Positions 33,395 through 42,291 of a stretch of DNA of 64,000 nt are shown piece by piece. The position numbers and the translations under genes are program-made. Source of the stretch: FEN-1219 sp036563665 (GTDB taxonomy: Bacteria; Pseudomonadota; Gammaproteobacteria; Steroidobacterales; Rariloculaceae). Where the stretch lies: positions 1 through 64,000 of the forward strand of contig DATCLY010000015.1 of assembly GCA_036563665.1 (NCBI GenBank), read 5' to 3'. The notes beneath the pieces are model-generated. The model was not told the DNA's origin. It worked only from the letters and a program-made list of their open reading frames with translations, and did not search any database. Each line of letters opens with the position of its first letter. Positions within the stretch are counted from its first letter, which is position 1.

Positions 33395-34207
33395 ATGACG
33401 AAGCGCGCATGGGGAGCTGTCGTGGCGGCCCTGCTCGCCGCCTGCGGCGACACGGGTCCGAGCACCACGCCGAGCGGTCAGTCGGAGTCGCTACGCACTC
33501 AACTGCTCGAGCTCGGCGCCGCGTTGATGCAGGAGTCGACGCCGCTCGCGCCCATGGACATCTATCTCGTCGGCTTCCATCCGCTCAAGGACGACCCCAC
33601 GCGGCAGCTCGAAGCGCATCACTACTGCTCGCAGGTGAACGAGGACTTCGCCCAATGCGTGCTGTTCGACGGCAACACGCGCGGGGCGAACATGAACGGC
33701 GTGGAGTACATCATCTCCGCGCGCCTGTACGAAACGCTGCCGGAAGAAGAGAAGCAGTACTGGCACCCGCACAACTACGAGATCCTGTCGGGACAGCTCG
33801 TCGCGCCCCGCCTGCCGCAGAAGGCCGAGCTCGCGCTCATGCGCAGCAAGCTCGGCACCTACGGCAAGACCTGGCACTTCTGGAACACGGGCCACTACGG
33901 CACGACCGGCGACGCGCTGCCGCTCGGCGCGCCGCGGCTCGCCTGGTCCTTCAACCGCGACGGCGAGGCGCTGCCCGGGCTCGTCGAGGAGCGCGACGTG
34001 CGGATGGACGTAGATACCGGCAAGAAGCGGCGCGCGCGCGAGGCGCTCGCCGCGGAGGCGCAGCCGCAGGCCGGGGTAGACGCGCTGCGCGGCCGCTTCG
34101 GACGCGAGACGGTGGACCTGCCGGGCGTGCGCGACGTGGCCGCGCCGGAAGAGCCGGTTGCGCCCGAGGGCGACTTGCCGCCCGCCGACAGCAACGCACC
34201 GCATTGA
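33395..34207 (+). CDS. OBAP-family (DUF1264) lipoprotein
   Basis: A 270-residue protein with a lipoprotein signal (GAVVAALLAACGD) and then the oil-body-associated protein domain, DUF1264. The signature words are EAHHYCSQVNEDFAQCVLFD, GVEYIISARLYETLPEEEKQ, WHPHNYEILSGQLVAPRLP and FWNTGHYGTTGDALPLG. In plants OBAP proteins coat oil bodies; the bacterial role is unknown. The C-terminal 70 residues are charged and probably disordered. The ATG at 33395 has GGAG nine bases upstream; the ATG at 33386 abuts it. A perfect sigma-54 promoter precedes it. The last codons are duplicated in the flanking DNA. Confidence 0.88.
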   Translation: MTKRAWGAVVAALLAACGDTGPSTTPSGQSESLRTQLLELGAALMQESTPLAPMDIYLVGFHPLKDDPTRQLEAHHYCSQVNEDFAQCVLFDGNTRGANMNGVEYIISARLYETLPEEEKQYWHPHNYEILSGQLVAPRLPQKAELALMRSKLGTYGKTWHFWNTGHYGTTGDALPLGAPRLAWSFNRDGEALPGLVEERDVRMDVDTGKKRRAREALAAEAQPQAGVDALRGRFGRETVDLPGVRDVAAPEEPVAPEGDLPPADSNAPH

Positions 34208-34276
34208 CGAATCCTGTGGGAGGGCGCCTTGCCGCCCGCCGATAGCAACACACCGCATTGACGAATCCTGTGGGAG
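34168..34276 (+). repeat. Two-copy tandem repeat, 54-base period, spanning the OBAP stop codon
   Basis: Copy 1 at 34168-34222 and copy 2 at 34222-34276 are about 55 bases each with three differences. Both include CTTGCCGCCCGCCGA, CACCGCATTGACGAATCCTG and the start of a REP word, GTGGGAG. Copy 1 encodes the last residues of the OBAP protein and its stop; copy 2 is non-coding. A recent slippage or recombination duplication is the simple reading. Confidence 0.85.
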
Positions 34277-34294
34277 CGGCTTTCCAGCCGCGAT
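34270..34294 (+). repeat. REP-like element, single copy
   Basis: A full REP unit, GTGGGAGCGGCTTTCCAG then CCGCGAT, without an inverted partner. Its inner stem is GCGGCT / AGCCGC around TTCC. It follows the OBAP gene. Confidence 0.85.
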
Positions 34295-34433
34295 TCTTCG
34301 CGACACCGAACGAAGAGTCGCTCTTGCCGCGCTCGCAACGGGCCATCGACCGGTAATACCGTGCGCCGCTCGGGGGCTCGCACCGCGCCGCGCCTCGTGG
34401 ACCGAAGCGCCCGGCGGCCCCTATCATCCCGCG

Positions 34434-35894
34434 ATGCCTCGCCCCCCTTCGACGCTGTTCGAAGACGCCATCGACGTGCCGGCATGGCTCGAGTCGGATC
34501 GAGCGACGCCGTACGCCGAACGCGTGCGACGCGACCGGCTCATCGGTCGCGAGACGGCCGATCGCCGGCCGCTCGAGCGCGTACGGCGCTGGTGGCGCGC
34601 GGTGGGGCCCGACGGCGACACGGCCGGCGCGCGTCTCGCCCGCATCCGCGGCTTCGTCACGCTGGCGATGGTGCTGCTCGGCTTCGCGGCCGGCGTCGCG
34701 GTGGCGCTGGCGGCGTTTCGCTACGACGGCTCGGAGCCCGTGAACGTGGTCCGCGTCCTCGCGCTGCTCGTGGCGCTGCCGCTGCTGCTGCTCCTCTTGT
34801 CGTTGCTGCTCCTGCCGGGCCGCGTGCCGGGGCTGCGTGGCTTGCAGGACGCGCTCGCGGGTTTGAGCCCCGGGGCGCTCGCCGGCGCGGTCTTCCGGCG
34901 GCTCGCGCACGCGCCGCCCGATCTCGAGCGGCTGTTCGACTTTCACGCGGCGCGCGCGACGGCAGGACGGTTCGCGAAGTGGCAGCTCCTCTACTGGTCG
35001 CAGACCTCGGCCGTCGCGTTCAACCTCGCGGCGCTCGCGACGGCCGTGCTGCTCGTGACGTTCACGGACCTCGCCTTCGGCTGGAGCACCACGCTGTCCG
35101 CGGATCCCGCGATCGTCGCGCACCTCGTGCGGGTGATCGCGTGGCCGTGGCACGCGCTCGTGCCGAACGCGGTGCCGGACCTCGCGCTCGTCGAGCGCTC
35201 GCAGTTCTTCCGCTTGGGCGGCGCCGGCGCCTTCGATCCCGAGACGTCGCGCGCGCTCGGTGGCTGGTGGCCGTTCACGGTGATGGCCATCGTCACCTAC
35301 GGCCTGCTGCCGCGCCTCGTGCTGCTCGCGCTCTCGGCGGCGAGGCTTCGCGCCGCGACACGCGCGCTGCTGCTCGACGATCCGCGCGTCGCGGCGCTGC
35401 TCGATCGCATGGCGGCGCCGGCGCTCGAGAGCGGCCCCGCGGAGCCCGAGGAACGACCGGAGCCGCGCGCGCCGGCCGCGCGGCGTCGCGTGGGCCGCAT
35501 CGAAGGCAGCGCGCGCGCCGTGATCTGGAGCAACAGCATCGGCGAGGAAGCCGCGCGCGAGTACGCCCGCCGTCACCTCGGCCTCGAGGTCACCGACGTG
35601 GCCTCCGCAGGCGGCGGGCGCACCGTTCACGAGGACGAGGTGGCGCTCGAGCGCCTCGCCGCGCGAGACGAAAAACCGCTGCTCGTGTTCACGCCAGCGT
35701 GGGAACCGCCGCTCCTCGAGTTCGCCGACTTCGTGGCGGCTGCACGCCGGCGCATCGGCGAGTCCGCGTCGATCATCGTCGTGCCGGTGCCGGAGACGCC
35801 GCGCGCCGTCACGGACGTGGAGCGCGACACCTGGTCGCGGGCCGTGGCGCGGCTGCCCGATTCGCGCGTCTACCTCGAGACCGGTGCCGCATGA
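34434..35894 (+). CDS. DUF2868 membrane protein, partner of the DUF3482 GTPase
   Basis: A 486-residue protein with about four membrane helices. They include GFVTLAMVLLGFAAGVAVAL, VLALLVALPLLLLLLSLLLL, AVAFNLAALATAVLLVTFT and VMAIVTYGLLPRLVLLAL. The remaining half is soluble (ARAVIWSNSIGEEAAREYA and KPLLVFTPAWEPPLLEF) and resembles the DUF2868 C-terminal domain. The function is not known. It is always found, as here, immediately before a DUF3482 GTPase gene; the two overlap (ATGA at 35891), so a membrane-bound GTPase complex is likely. Start ATG 34434. Confidence 0.85.
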   Translation: MPRPPSTLFEDAIDVPAWLESDRATPYAERVRRDRLIGRETADRRPLERVRRWWRAVGPDGDTAGARLARIRGFVTLAMVLLGFAAGVAVALAAFRYDGSEPVNVVRVLALLVALPLLLLLLSLLLLPGRVPGLRGLQDALAGLSPGALAGAVFRRLAHAPPDLERLFDFHAARATAGRFAKWQLLYWSQTSAVAFNLAALATAVLLVTFTDLAFGWSTTLSADPAIVAHLVRVIAWPWHALVPNAVPDLALVERSQFFRLGGAGAFDPETSRALGGWWPFTVMAIVTYGLLPRLVLLALSAARLRAATRALLLDDPRVAALLDRMAAPALESGPAEPEERPEPRAPAARRRVGRIEGSARAVIWSNSIGEEAAREYARRHLGLEVTDVASAGGGRTVHEDEVALERLAARDEKPLLVFTPAWEPPLLEFADFVAAARRRIGESASIIVVPVPETPRAVTDVERDTWSRAVARLPDSRVYLETGAA

Positions 35895-37273
35895 CGCCGC
35901 GGTTCGCCATCGTGGGCCATCCCAACAAGGGCAAGAGCAGCATCGTCGCCACGCTGGCCGAGTCGGACGACGTCGCCATCTCGCCGCATCCGGGCACGAC
36001 CACGCGGGCGCGCGCCTATCCGCTGCGGCTCGAGGGCGAGACGCTCTACGAGCTCGTCGACACGCCGGGCTTCCAGCGCGCGCGCGAGATGCTCGCGTGG
36101 CTCGAGGCGCACGACCGCGGCGCCGGGGCGCGCGCGCAGGTGGTGCGCGAGTTCCTCACCGCGCACGCCGACGATCCGCGCTTCCATGACGAGCGCGAGC
36201 TGCTCACGCCGATCGTCGAAGGCGCCGGAATCCTGTACGTCGTGGACGGCAGCCATCCGTACGGCAGCCAGTACGAGGCCGAGATGGAGATCCTGCGCTG
36301 GACGGGACGGCCGCGCATGGCCCTCATCAACATGATCGGCCCGGGCGATCACGTGGAGGAGTGGCGCGCGGCGCTGTCGCAGTATTTCTCGATCGTGCGC
36401 GTGTTCGACGCGGTGCGGGCCGACTTCGCGAAGCGCATCGAGCTGCTGCGGGCGTTCGGCGCCATCGACGAGCGCTGGGCCGAGCATCTGAACCGTGCGG
36501 CGGACGCGCTCGTCGCGGACCGCGAGCGGCGCAAGCGCGCAGCCGCGAACGAGATCGCGGCGATGCTCGTGGACGTGCTGAGCGCCACCGTCACGGAGCC
36601 GCTGCCCGATCCGCAAGCCGACGCGGAAGCCCTCGAGCGCGCGCGCGGGCGGCTGCGCGACCTCGTGCGCCGGCGCGAGCAGCGCGAGCGGCGGGCGGTG
36701 CAGGAGCTCTACCGGCACGGCGGGCTCGAGGCGCGGGAGACCGAGGCTGCGCACCTCGCGGAGGACGTGTTCAGCCAGCGCAGCTTCAGCGTGTTCGGCC
36801 TGTCGGGCACGCAGCTCGCGCTCACGGGCGCGGCCTCTGGCGCGCTCGCGGGCGGCGTGATCGACGCGGCGCTCGGCGGCGCGTCGCTGCTGCTCGGCGC
36901 CGGCATCGGCGCGGCCATCGGCGCCGTGGGGGCGCTCGCCGGCGCGGGACGGCTCGCGAAGGTGCAGGTGCTCGGGCAGCCGCTCGGCGGCTACGTGCTC
37001 CGGGTGGGTCCGCTCGCCGATCCGAATCTGCCGTGGGTGCTGCTCGGCCGCGCGCTCGCGCACGTGCGGCTCGTCGCGGAGCGCAACCACGCGCGGCGCG
37101 AGGAGCTCGTGCTCGACACACAGACGGCGAGCCACCTCGCGGATACGATCGAGCCCGCGCGGCGGCGCCGGCTCGATGCGCTGTTCCGGCGGCTGCGCGA
37201 CGAGCGCGGCCTCGACGCGGCCGAAAGGGCCGAGCTCGCGGAGTTGATCGCGACCGCCATCGACACGCCATAA
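35891..37273 (+). CDS. DUF3482-type GTPase
   Basis: A 460-residue Era/TrmE-like GTPase. G1 is GHPNKGKSS, G3 is DTPG, and G2 is likely in HPGTTTRARAY. A G4-type NxxD is not obvious; the place near LINMIGPGDH is a candidate. The C-terminal DUF3482 region has a glycine-rich membrane-insertion segment (GALAGGVIDAALGGASLLLG, GAGIGAAIGAVGALAGAG), and helical RRREQRERRAVQELYRHGG. It follows DUF2868 with an overlapping start and ends 12 bases before a YdjM-like gene. Together they may control membrane traffic or ribosome-linked stress; the role is unknown. Confidence 0.87.
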   Translation: MTPRFAIVGHPNKGKSSIVATLAESDDVAISPHPGTTTRARAYPLRLEGETLYELVDTPGFQRAREMLAWLEAHDRGAGARAQVVREFLTAHADDPRFHDERELLTPIVEGAGILYVVDGSHPYGSQYEAEMEILRWTGRPRMALINMIGPGDHVEEWRAALSQYFSIVRVFDAVRADFAKRIELLRAFGAIDERWAEHLNRAADALVADRERRKRAAANEIAAMLVDVLSATVTEPLPDPQADAEALERARGRLRDLVRRREQRERRAVQELYRHGGLEARETEAAHLAEDVFSQRSFSVFGLSGTQLALTGAASGALAGGVIDAALGGASLLLGAGIGAAIGAVGALAGAGRLAKVQVLGQPLGGYVLRVGPLADPNLPWVLLGRALAHVRLVAERNHARREELVLDTQTASHLADTIEPARRRRLDALFRRLRDERGLDAAERAELAELIATAIDTP

Positions 37274-37285
37274 GAAAAAGGAGCC

Positions 37286-38407
37286 ATGGATCCGATCGCG
37301 CACACCTTCACCGGGGCGGCGCTCGCCGCCACCGGCCTGCGTCGCGCCACGCCGCTCGCCACGGCGGCGCTCGTGATCGGCGCGAACGCACCCGACGTGG
37401 ACGTGCTCGCCAACTTCGTCGGCGACTACGCGGCGCTCGCGTTGCGGCGCGGCTGGACGCACGGCGTGCTCGCGCTCGCGTTGTGGCCGTTCGTCGTGAC
37501 CGGCGCACTGCTGCTCTTCGACCGAGCGCGGCGCCGGCGCGACCCGCAGCGCGCGCGGCCGCGCGCGGGGCCGCTGCTCGGTGTCGCGACGCTCGCCGTG
37601 CTGACGCACCCGACGCTCGATTGGCTCAACAACTACGGCATGCGTTGGCTCATGCCGTTCGACGGCCGCTGGTTCTACGGCGACGCGCTGTTCATCATCG
37701 ACCCGTGGCTCTGGCTCGCGCTCGGCGGCGTGCTGTGGCTGCGGCCCGCGCGGAGCCGCGCGGCGGCCGGCTGGTGGGCGGCCTTCTGGGTGCTCGCCAC
37801 GGCGCTCGTGCTGCTGACGCCCGAGGTGCCCGCGCCGTCGCGCATCCTGTGGCTCGTCGGCCTCGCGGCGTTCGGCGCCGCGCGCGCCCTGCCCGCCTTC
37901 GCGCCGCTACGCGAGCCGCCGCGGCTCGAGCTCGCCGCCCGCGTGGTGGTCGCCGTCGCCGCCGTGTACATCGTGGCCGCCGTCGCGGCGAGCGCCGCCG
38001 CGCGCCGCGAGGTGCGCGCGGAGCTCGCGGCGCACGGCGTCGGCGCCATCGAGTCCGTCATGGTCGCTCCGGTCCCCGCGAATCCGTTCGCGGGCACGGT
38101 GATCGCCGCGACGCCCGATCGTTATTGGCTCGGCGAGTGGCATTGGCTCGCGCGCCCGCGCTTCCGCCCGTCGCACGAGACGATCGAGCGTCCGCCCGTG
38201 GACGACGTGATCCGCGCCGCGATCGACACGCCGGAGGCGCGCCGCTTCCTGGTGTGGTCGCGCTTCCCGTACTACGAGAAGGAACCGCTCGACGACGGCG
38301 GCTACATCGTCCGCATCCTCGACGCCCGCTATCGCGGCACGGGACGGCTCGAAGGCCCGCGCGTGCACGTCGACGCCGCGCTGCATGCGCGGTACGTGCC
38401 CGACTGA
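37286..38407 (+). CDS. YdjM-like membrane metal-dependent hydrolase
   Basis: A 373-residue inner-membrane protein of the LexA-binding/YdjM metal-hydrolase family. Metal-ligand motifs are DPIAHTFTGA at the N-terminus, NAPDVDVLAN, WTHGVLALAL and THPTLDWLNNYG, giving the conserved His/Asp set. Several helices follow, and a soluble C-terminal part (DRYWLGEWHWLARPRF, FLVWSRFPYY) completes it. Biochemical substrates are unsettled for the family. AAGGAG lies close before the ATG. It may be the third gene of the DUF2868/GTPase unit. Confidence 0.82.
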   Translation: MDPIAHTFTGAALAATGLRRATPLATAALVIGANAPDVDVLANFVGDYAALALRRGWTHGVLALALWPFVVTGALLLFDRARRRRDPQRARPRAGPLLGVATLAVLTHPTLDWLNNYGMRWLMPFDGRWFYGDALFIIDPWLWLALGGVLWLRPARSRAAAGWWAAFWVLATALVLLTPEVPAPSRILWLVGLAAFGAARALPAFAPLREPPRLELAARVVVAVAAVYIVAAVAASAAARREVRAELAAHGVGAIESVMVAPVPANPFAGTVIAATPDRYWLGEWHWLARPRFRPSHETIERPPVDDVIRAAIDTPEARRFLVWSRFPYYEKEPLDDGGYIVRILDARYRGTGRLEGPRVHVDAALHARYVPD

Positions 38408-38533
38408 GCCGCCGCGCGCCGCTCCCGCGACGACGCGTCAGGCCGCGATCTTCAGGGCCGCAAACGCTTGCGACGAGGCGTCGGCTGCGATCTTCTCGTT
38501 GCTCAACGCCGCGATCGCGTGTCGCGGCGCGGC

Positions 38534-40930
38534 TTACAGCTTCGCGGTGCGCAGGCGTAAGGCGTTGCCGATCACCGAGACCGACGACAGGCTCATCGCC
38601 AGGCTCGCGATGACGGGCGACAGCAGGATGCCGAACGCCGGGTACAGCACGCCCGCCGCGAGCGGCACGCCGAGCGCGTTGTAGCCGAACGCGAACAGCA
38701 GGTTCTGGCGGATGTTGCGCATCGTGAGGCGCGACAGCCGCACGGCGCGCGCGATGCCGCGCAGGTCGCCCTTCACGAGCGTGACGCCGGCCGACTCCAT
38801 CGCCACGTCCGTGCCCGTTCCCATCGCGATGCCGACGTCGGCCTGAGCGAGCGCGGGCGCGTCGTTCACGCCGTCGCCGGCCATCGCGACCACCTGCCCT
38901 TCGCCCTGCAGCCTGCGCACGATCGTCGCCTTGTCCTGCGGGAGCACGTTGGCGATGACATCGTCCACGTGCAGCGCGTCCCCCACGGCCTGCGCAGTGC
39001 GCACGTCGTCGCCCGTGAGCATGACGATGCGGATGCCCGCGCGGCGCAACGTCTCCATGGCTTCCGGCGTCGTGGGCTTGATCGCGTCCGCCACGACGAC
39101 GAGCCCCGCCGCGCGCCCGTCCACGGCGACGTGCACGACGGTGGCGCCTTGCGCGCGCTCGCGCTCCGCCGCGGCCGCGAAGCTCGACGCGTCCACCCCG
39201 CGGCTTTGCAGCAGCCTCGCGTTGCCCACGAGCACGCGCCGCCCGGAGGCTTCGCCCCAGACGCCGAGCCCGGGATCCGAATCGAAGCCCGTCGCTTCGG
39301 GGATTGCGATGCCGCGAGCCCTCGCGCCCTCGACGATGGCCCTCGCGAGCGGATGCTCGCTCGGCGACTCGACGGCCGCTGCGAGCCGCAGCACCTCGGA
39401 CTCGTCGAAGCCCTCCGCCGCGATCACCTGCCGCAGGCTGGGCTTGCCCTCGGTCAACGTGCCCGTCTTGTCCACGACGAGCGTGGTCACCTTCTCGAGC
39501 CGCTCGAGCGCCGCAGCGTCCTTGATGAGCACGCCTTCCTGCGCGCCGCGGCCGACGCCCACCATGATCGACATCGGCGTAGCGAGGCCGAGGGCGCACG
39601 GGCAGGCGATGATCAGCACGGACACGGCGACCAGCAGCGCGAACGCGAGCTGCGGCGGCGGCCCGAGCAGCGCCCACACGACGGCCGCCACCACGGCGAC
39701 GAGCACGACGGTGGGCACGAACCACGCGGACACGCGATCCGCGAGCCGCTGCACGGGCGCGCGCGAGCGCTGCGCCTGCGCCACGAGGTGCACGATCTGC
39801 GCGAGCAGCGTATCGCCACCGACGCGCTCCGCGCGCATCACGAGCGTGCCGCTGCCGTTGGTGGTGCCAGCCGTGAGCGGCGCACCCACGGTCTTGCGGA
39901 CCGGATCCGGCTCGCCCGTAAGCATCGACTCGTCCACGTGGCTCGAGCCCTCGAGCACGACGCCGTCCACCGGGATGTTCTCGCCGGGCCGCACGCGCAG
40001 GCGATCGCCCACGGCCACGTCCTCGAGGGGCACGTCGGTCTCGCCGCCCTGCGCGTCGAGGCGATGCGCGATCTTCGGCGCGAGCCTGAGCAACGCGCGA
40101 ATGGCGCCCGACGTCTGCGCCCGCGCACGCAGCTCGAGCACCTGGCCCAGCAGCACGAGCGTCACGATGACCGCCGCGGCCTCGAAATAGAGCGGCAGCT
40201 CGCCCGCCGCTTGCCGGAACGACGCCGGCATCGCGCCGGGCGCGACGGTGGCGAGGACCGAGAAGGCATAAGCCGCGCCCGTGCCGAGCGCGATGAGCGT
40301 GAACATGTTGAGGCTGCGGTTGACGACGGACTGCCAGCCGCGCACGAAGAACGGCGCGCCGCCCCACAGCACGACGGGCGTCGCGAGCACGAGCTCGGCC
40401 CACGCCGCGATGCCGTGCGGGAACCAGCGCATGGGATTCAGGGCGGGCACGAGCTCGCCCAGCATCGGCCAGAGGAGCGGCGCCGTGAGCGCGGCGCTCA
40501 CCCGGAACCGCCGCGTCATGTCGGCGAGCTCGACGTTCTCGCCCTCCTCGGCCGTCGGCGTGAGCGGCTCGAGCGCCATGCCGCAGATCGGGCAGGCGCC
40601 GGGCTCGCTGCGGCGGATCTCGGGGTGCATCGGGCACGTCCAGATCGTGCCGGCCGGGGCCGGCTGCCGCGCCGGCGCGGGCTGCGTGTAACGGGCGGGA
40701 TCGGCGACGAAGCGCTCGAGGCAGCGCGCGCAGCAGAAGTAATAGGTGCGGCCCTCGTGAGTCGTGGACCGGGCGCGTGCCGAATCCACGCTCATGCCGC
40801 AGACGGGGTCCCTCGCGAGCGCCCCCGCGTCGCCCGGCCCGTCCTGCGTGCCCGCGTGGTGCGGCGGGTGGCCGTGATGATCCGCGTGGGCGCCGCGACC
40901 CGCAGTGGCTGCCCGCTCGGTCTCAGTCAC
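38534..40930 (-). CDS. copA: Copper-exporting P1B-type ATPase
   Basis: A 798-residue Cu(I) ATPase that pumps copper out of the cytoplasm. Domains in order: a His-rich leader (HADHHGHPPHH), a YHS domain at about 41-83 (DPVCGMSV, YYFCCARCLERF), a heavy-metal-binding zinc-finger-like domain at about 97-125 (WTCPMHPEI, CPICGM), then the P-type core. The core has CPCALGLATP in the sixth helix near residue 441, DKTGTLTEGK (phosphorylated Asp near 485) and GDGVND. C-terminal Cu(I)-selectivity motifs YNALGVP and MSLSS are intact. It overlaps the MerR gene by 8 bases. No classic GMTCxxC domain is present. Confidence 0.95.
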   Translation of the reverse strand: MTETERAATAGRGAHADHHGHPPHHAGTQDGPGDAGALARDPVCGMSVDSARARSTTHEGRTYYFCCARCLERFVADPARYTQPAPARQPAPAGTIWTCPMHPEIRRSEPGACPICGMALEPLTPTAEEGENVELADMTRRFRVSAALTAPLLWPMLGELVPALNPMRWFPHGIAAWAELVLATPVVLWGGAPFFVRGWQSVVNRSLNMFTLIALGTGAAYAFSVLATVAPGAMPASFRQAAGELPLYFEAAAVIVTLVLLGQVLELRARAQTSGAIRALLRLAPKIAHRLDAQGGETDVPLEDVAVGDRLRVRPGENIPVDGVVLEGSSHVDESMLTGEPDPVRKTVGAPLTAGTTNGSGTLVMRAERVGGDTLLAQIVHLVAQAQRSRAPVQRLADRVSAWFVPTVVLVAVVAAVVWALLGPPPQLAFALLVAVSVLIIACPCALGLATPMSIMVGVGRGAQEGVLIKDAAALERLEKVTTLVVDKTGTLTEGKPSLRQVIAAEGFDESEVLRLAAAVESPSEHPLARAIVEGARARGIAIPEATGFDSDPGLGVWGEASGRRVLVGNARLLQSRGVDASSFAAAAERERAQGATVVHVAVDGRAAGLVVVADAIKPTTPEAMETLRRAGIRIVMLTGDDVRTAQAVGDALHVDDVIANVLPQDKATIVRRLQGEGQVVAMAGDGVNDAPALAQADVGIAMGTGTDVAMESAGVTLVKGDLRGIARAVRLSRLTMRNIRQNLLFAFGYNALGVPLAAGVLYPAFGILLSPVIASLAMSLSSVSVIGNALRLRTAKL

Positions 40931-41354
40931 GGCCGCCCGTCCCGTTGCCTTGCGGCGCGGCGCTCAGGGCCCCCACGATCGGGCACGCGCCCAGCTCGCC
41001 CCGACCCGGGCATGCCGCGATGAGCTGCTCGAGGCCGCGCCGCACGCGCTCGAGCTCGGCGATCTTGCGCTCCACCTGTCGCAGCCGCGCTTCGGCCTTC
41101 GCCTTGACCGCCTGCATGTCGCCTTGCCGGTCGGACGACAGCGCGAGCAGGTCGCGGATCTCCTCGAGCGTGAAGCCGAGCGCCTTGGCGCGGCGGATGA
41201 AGCGCAGCCGGGCCACGTCGGCCGCGCCGTACTCGCGGTAGCCGGACGCGCGACGCCGCGGCGGCGGCAGCAGGCCGCTGCGCTCGTAGTAGCGCACGGT
41301 GTCGATGTTCACGCCGGCGACCGCCGCGAGCCGACCGATCGTCATGCCATCCAT
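40923..41354 (-). CDS. MerR-family heavy-metal-responsive regulator
   Basis: A 143-residue MerR regulator. The N-terminal winged helix is MTIGRLAAVAGVNIDTVRYY followed by GYREYG, and a long coiled-coil helix follows. The C-terminal metal loop is CPGRGELGACPI, so Cys-x8-Cys, one longer than CueR. The loop residue that aligns by length with the specificity Ser77 of CueR or Cys79 of ZntR is a methionine, and no cysteine lies nearby. Context (copper ATPase, CopA oxidase, CopB) implies copper or silver. The ATG at 41354 has a GGAGG nine bases upstream; the gene overlaps the ATPase gene. Both copper units carry matching MerR promoters. Confidence 0.92.
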   Translation of the reverse strand: MDGMTIGRLAAVAGVNIDTVRYYERSGLLPPPRRRASGYREYGAADVARLRFIRRAKALGFTLEEIRDLLALSSDRQGDMQAVKAKAEARLRQVERKIAELERVRRGLEQLIAACPGRGELGACPIVGALSAAPQGNGTGGRD

Positions 41355-41380
41355 CGTCGTTTTCCTCCGAGGCCAGGCCC

Positions 41381-41412
41381 AGCGTACACCCTGGACACTG
41401 GTCCCGAGTCAA
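41381..41412 (-). promoter_or_regulatory. MerR-type promoter of the merR-copA unit
   Basis: Read on the minus strand: -35 TTGACT, a 20-base spacer, and -10 TACGCT. The long spacer contains an imperfect dyad centred on GGACCAGTGTCC. Over-long spacers are the mark of promoters untwisted by MerR proteins. The 32-base layout matches that of 44259-44290 position by position. The start site would be near 41374. Confidence 0.8.
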
Positions 41413-41442
41413 GGTGCCCGGCACCCCGTCGAAGCGAACGCT

Positions 41443-42291
41443 TCAGAACCAGGCGCGCACGCCGAGCACGATGCCGGCCTCCCGCGGGTCCTCGCCGGCG
41501 GCGCGCGCCAGATCGGCCGTCGTGCCCACCTTGCGCGTCCACAGCAAGCCCAAGTACGGCGCGAGCTCCCGGCGCACCTCGTAGCGCAGCCGCAAGCCGG
41601 CATCCACGGCGCTCAGGCCCGATCCCACGCCGAGCTCCGGCCGCGTCTGCGCGGCGAAGTCGAGCTCCACCCGCGGCTGCAGGACCAGCCGCTGCGTGAT
41701 GCGCACGTCGTACTCGCCCTCGAACCGCGCGCTGACGTCGCCGCCTTCGGCGATGAACGCCGCGCCCTCGATGGCGAGCCGCCCGGGCAGCAGTCCCTGC
41801 ATGCCGAGCACGAGATGGGTGCGCTCGGGCGACGGCCGCGCGTCGCGCCGCACGCCCGCCTGGAAATCGAAGAACGGCATGACGGCGCGGCTCCAGAGGG
41901 CCTGGACCTCGACGGTCTGCGGGTTGTCCCCGGACGCGCCCTCGCCTTCGCTCTTCAGCCAGACCTTGTGATAGTCCCCGCCGTACCAGCCCTGAAGATC
42001 CCACCGATAGCGTTCGCCGCCGTCGAGCGCCACGGTCTCCAGACGGTCCGCCAGCACGAGGTGCGTGCGCAGGGCCCCGTGCTCGGCCCGCAAGAGCGCG
42101 CGTGCGGCGGCCATGCGCTCCGTGTCGAAGATCGTGTCGGCGGCATGCGTCGGCCCCGAGAGCGCGGCCGGCGGCGGCCCGGCGCCGTGCGTGGCCGGCT
42201 CGTGGTCGGGCGCGGCCGGCTCGCGCCCGGCGTGCTGCGCGAACGCCGGCGACGCGGCCGCTGCGAGGAGAACGACGAGCCACCGCCTCAC
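41443..42291 (-). CDS. copB: Copper resistance outer-membrane protein CopB
   Basis: A 282-residue CopB-family barrel. It begins at GTG 42291 with a signal peptide (RWLVVLLAAAASPAFAQHA); a histidine/proline-rich linker (GREPAAPDHEPATHGAG) follows. The barrel is marked by YRWDLQGWYGGDYHKVWLKS, AVMPFFDFQAGVR and the terminal IVLGVRAWF. Such proteins assist periplasmic copper handling with CopA. The start overlaps the CopA stop (GTGA), so the two are translated together from the upstream MerR promoter. Length is normal for the family. Confidence 0.93.
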   Translation of the reverse strand: MRRWLVVLLAAAASPAFAQHAGREPAAPDHEPATHGAGPPPAALSGPTHAADTIFDTERMAAARALLRAEHGALRTHLVLADRLETVALDGGERYRWDLQGWYGGDYHKVWLKSEGEGASGDNPQTVEVQALWSRAVMPFFDFQAGVRRDARPSPERTHLVLGMQGLLPGRLAIEGAAFIAEGGDVSARFEGEYDVRITQRLVLQPRVELDFAAQTRPELGVGSGLSAVDAGLRLRYEVRRELAPYLGLLWTRKVGTTADLARAAGEDPREAGIVLGVRAWF

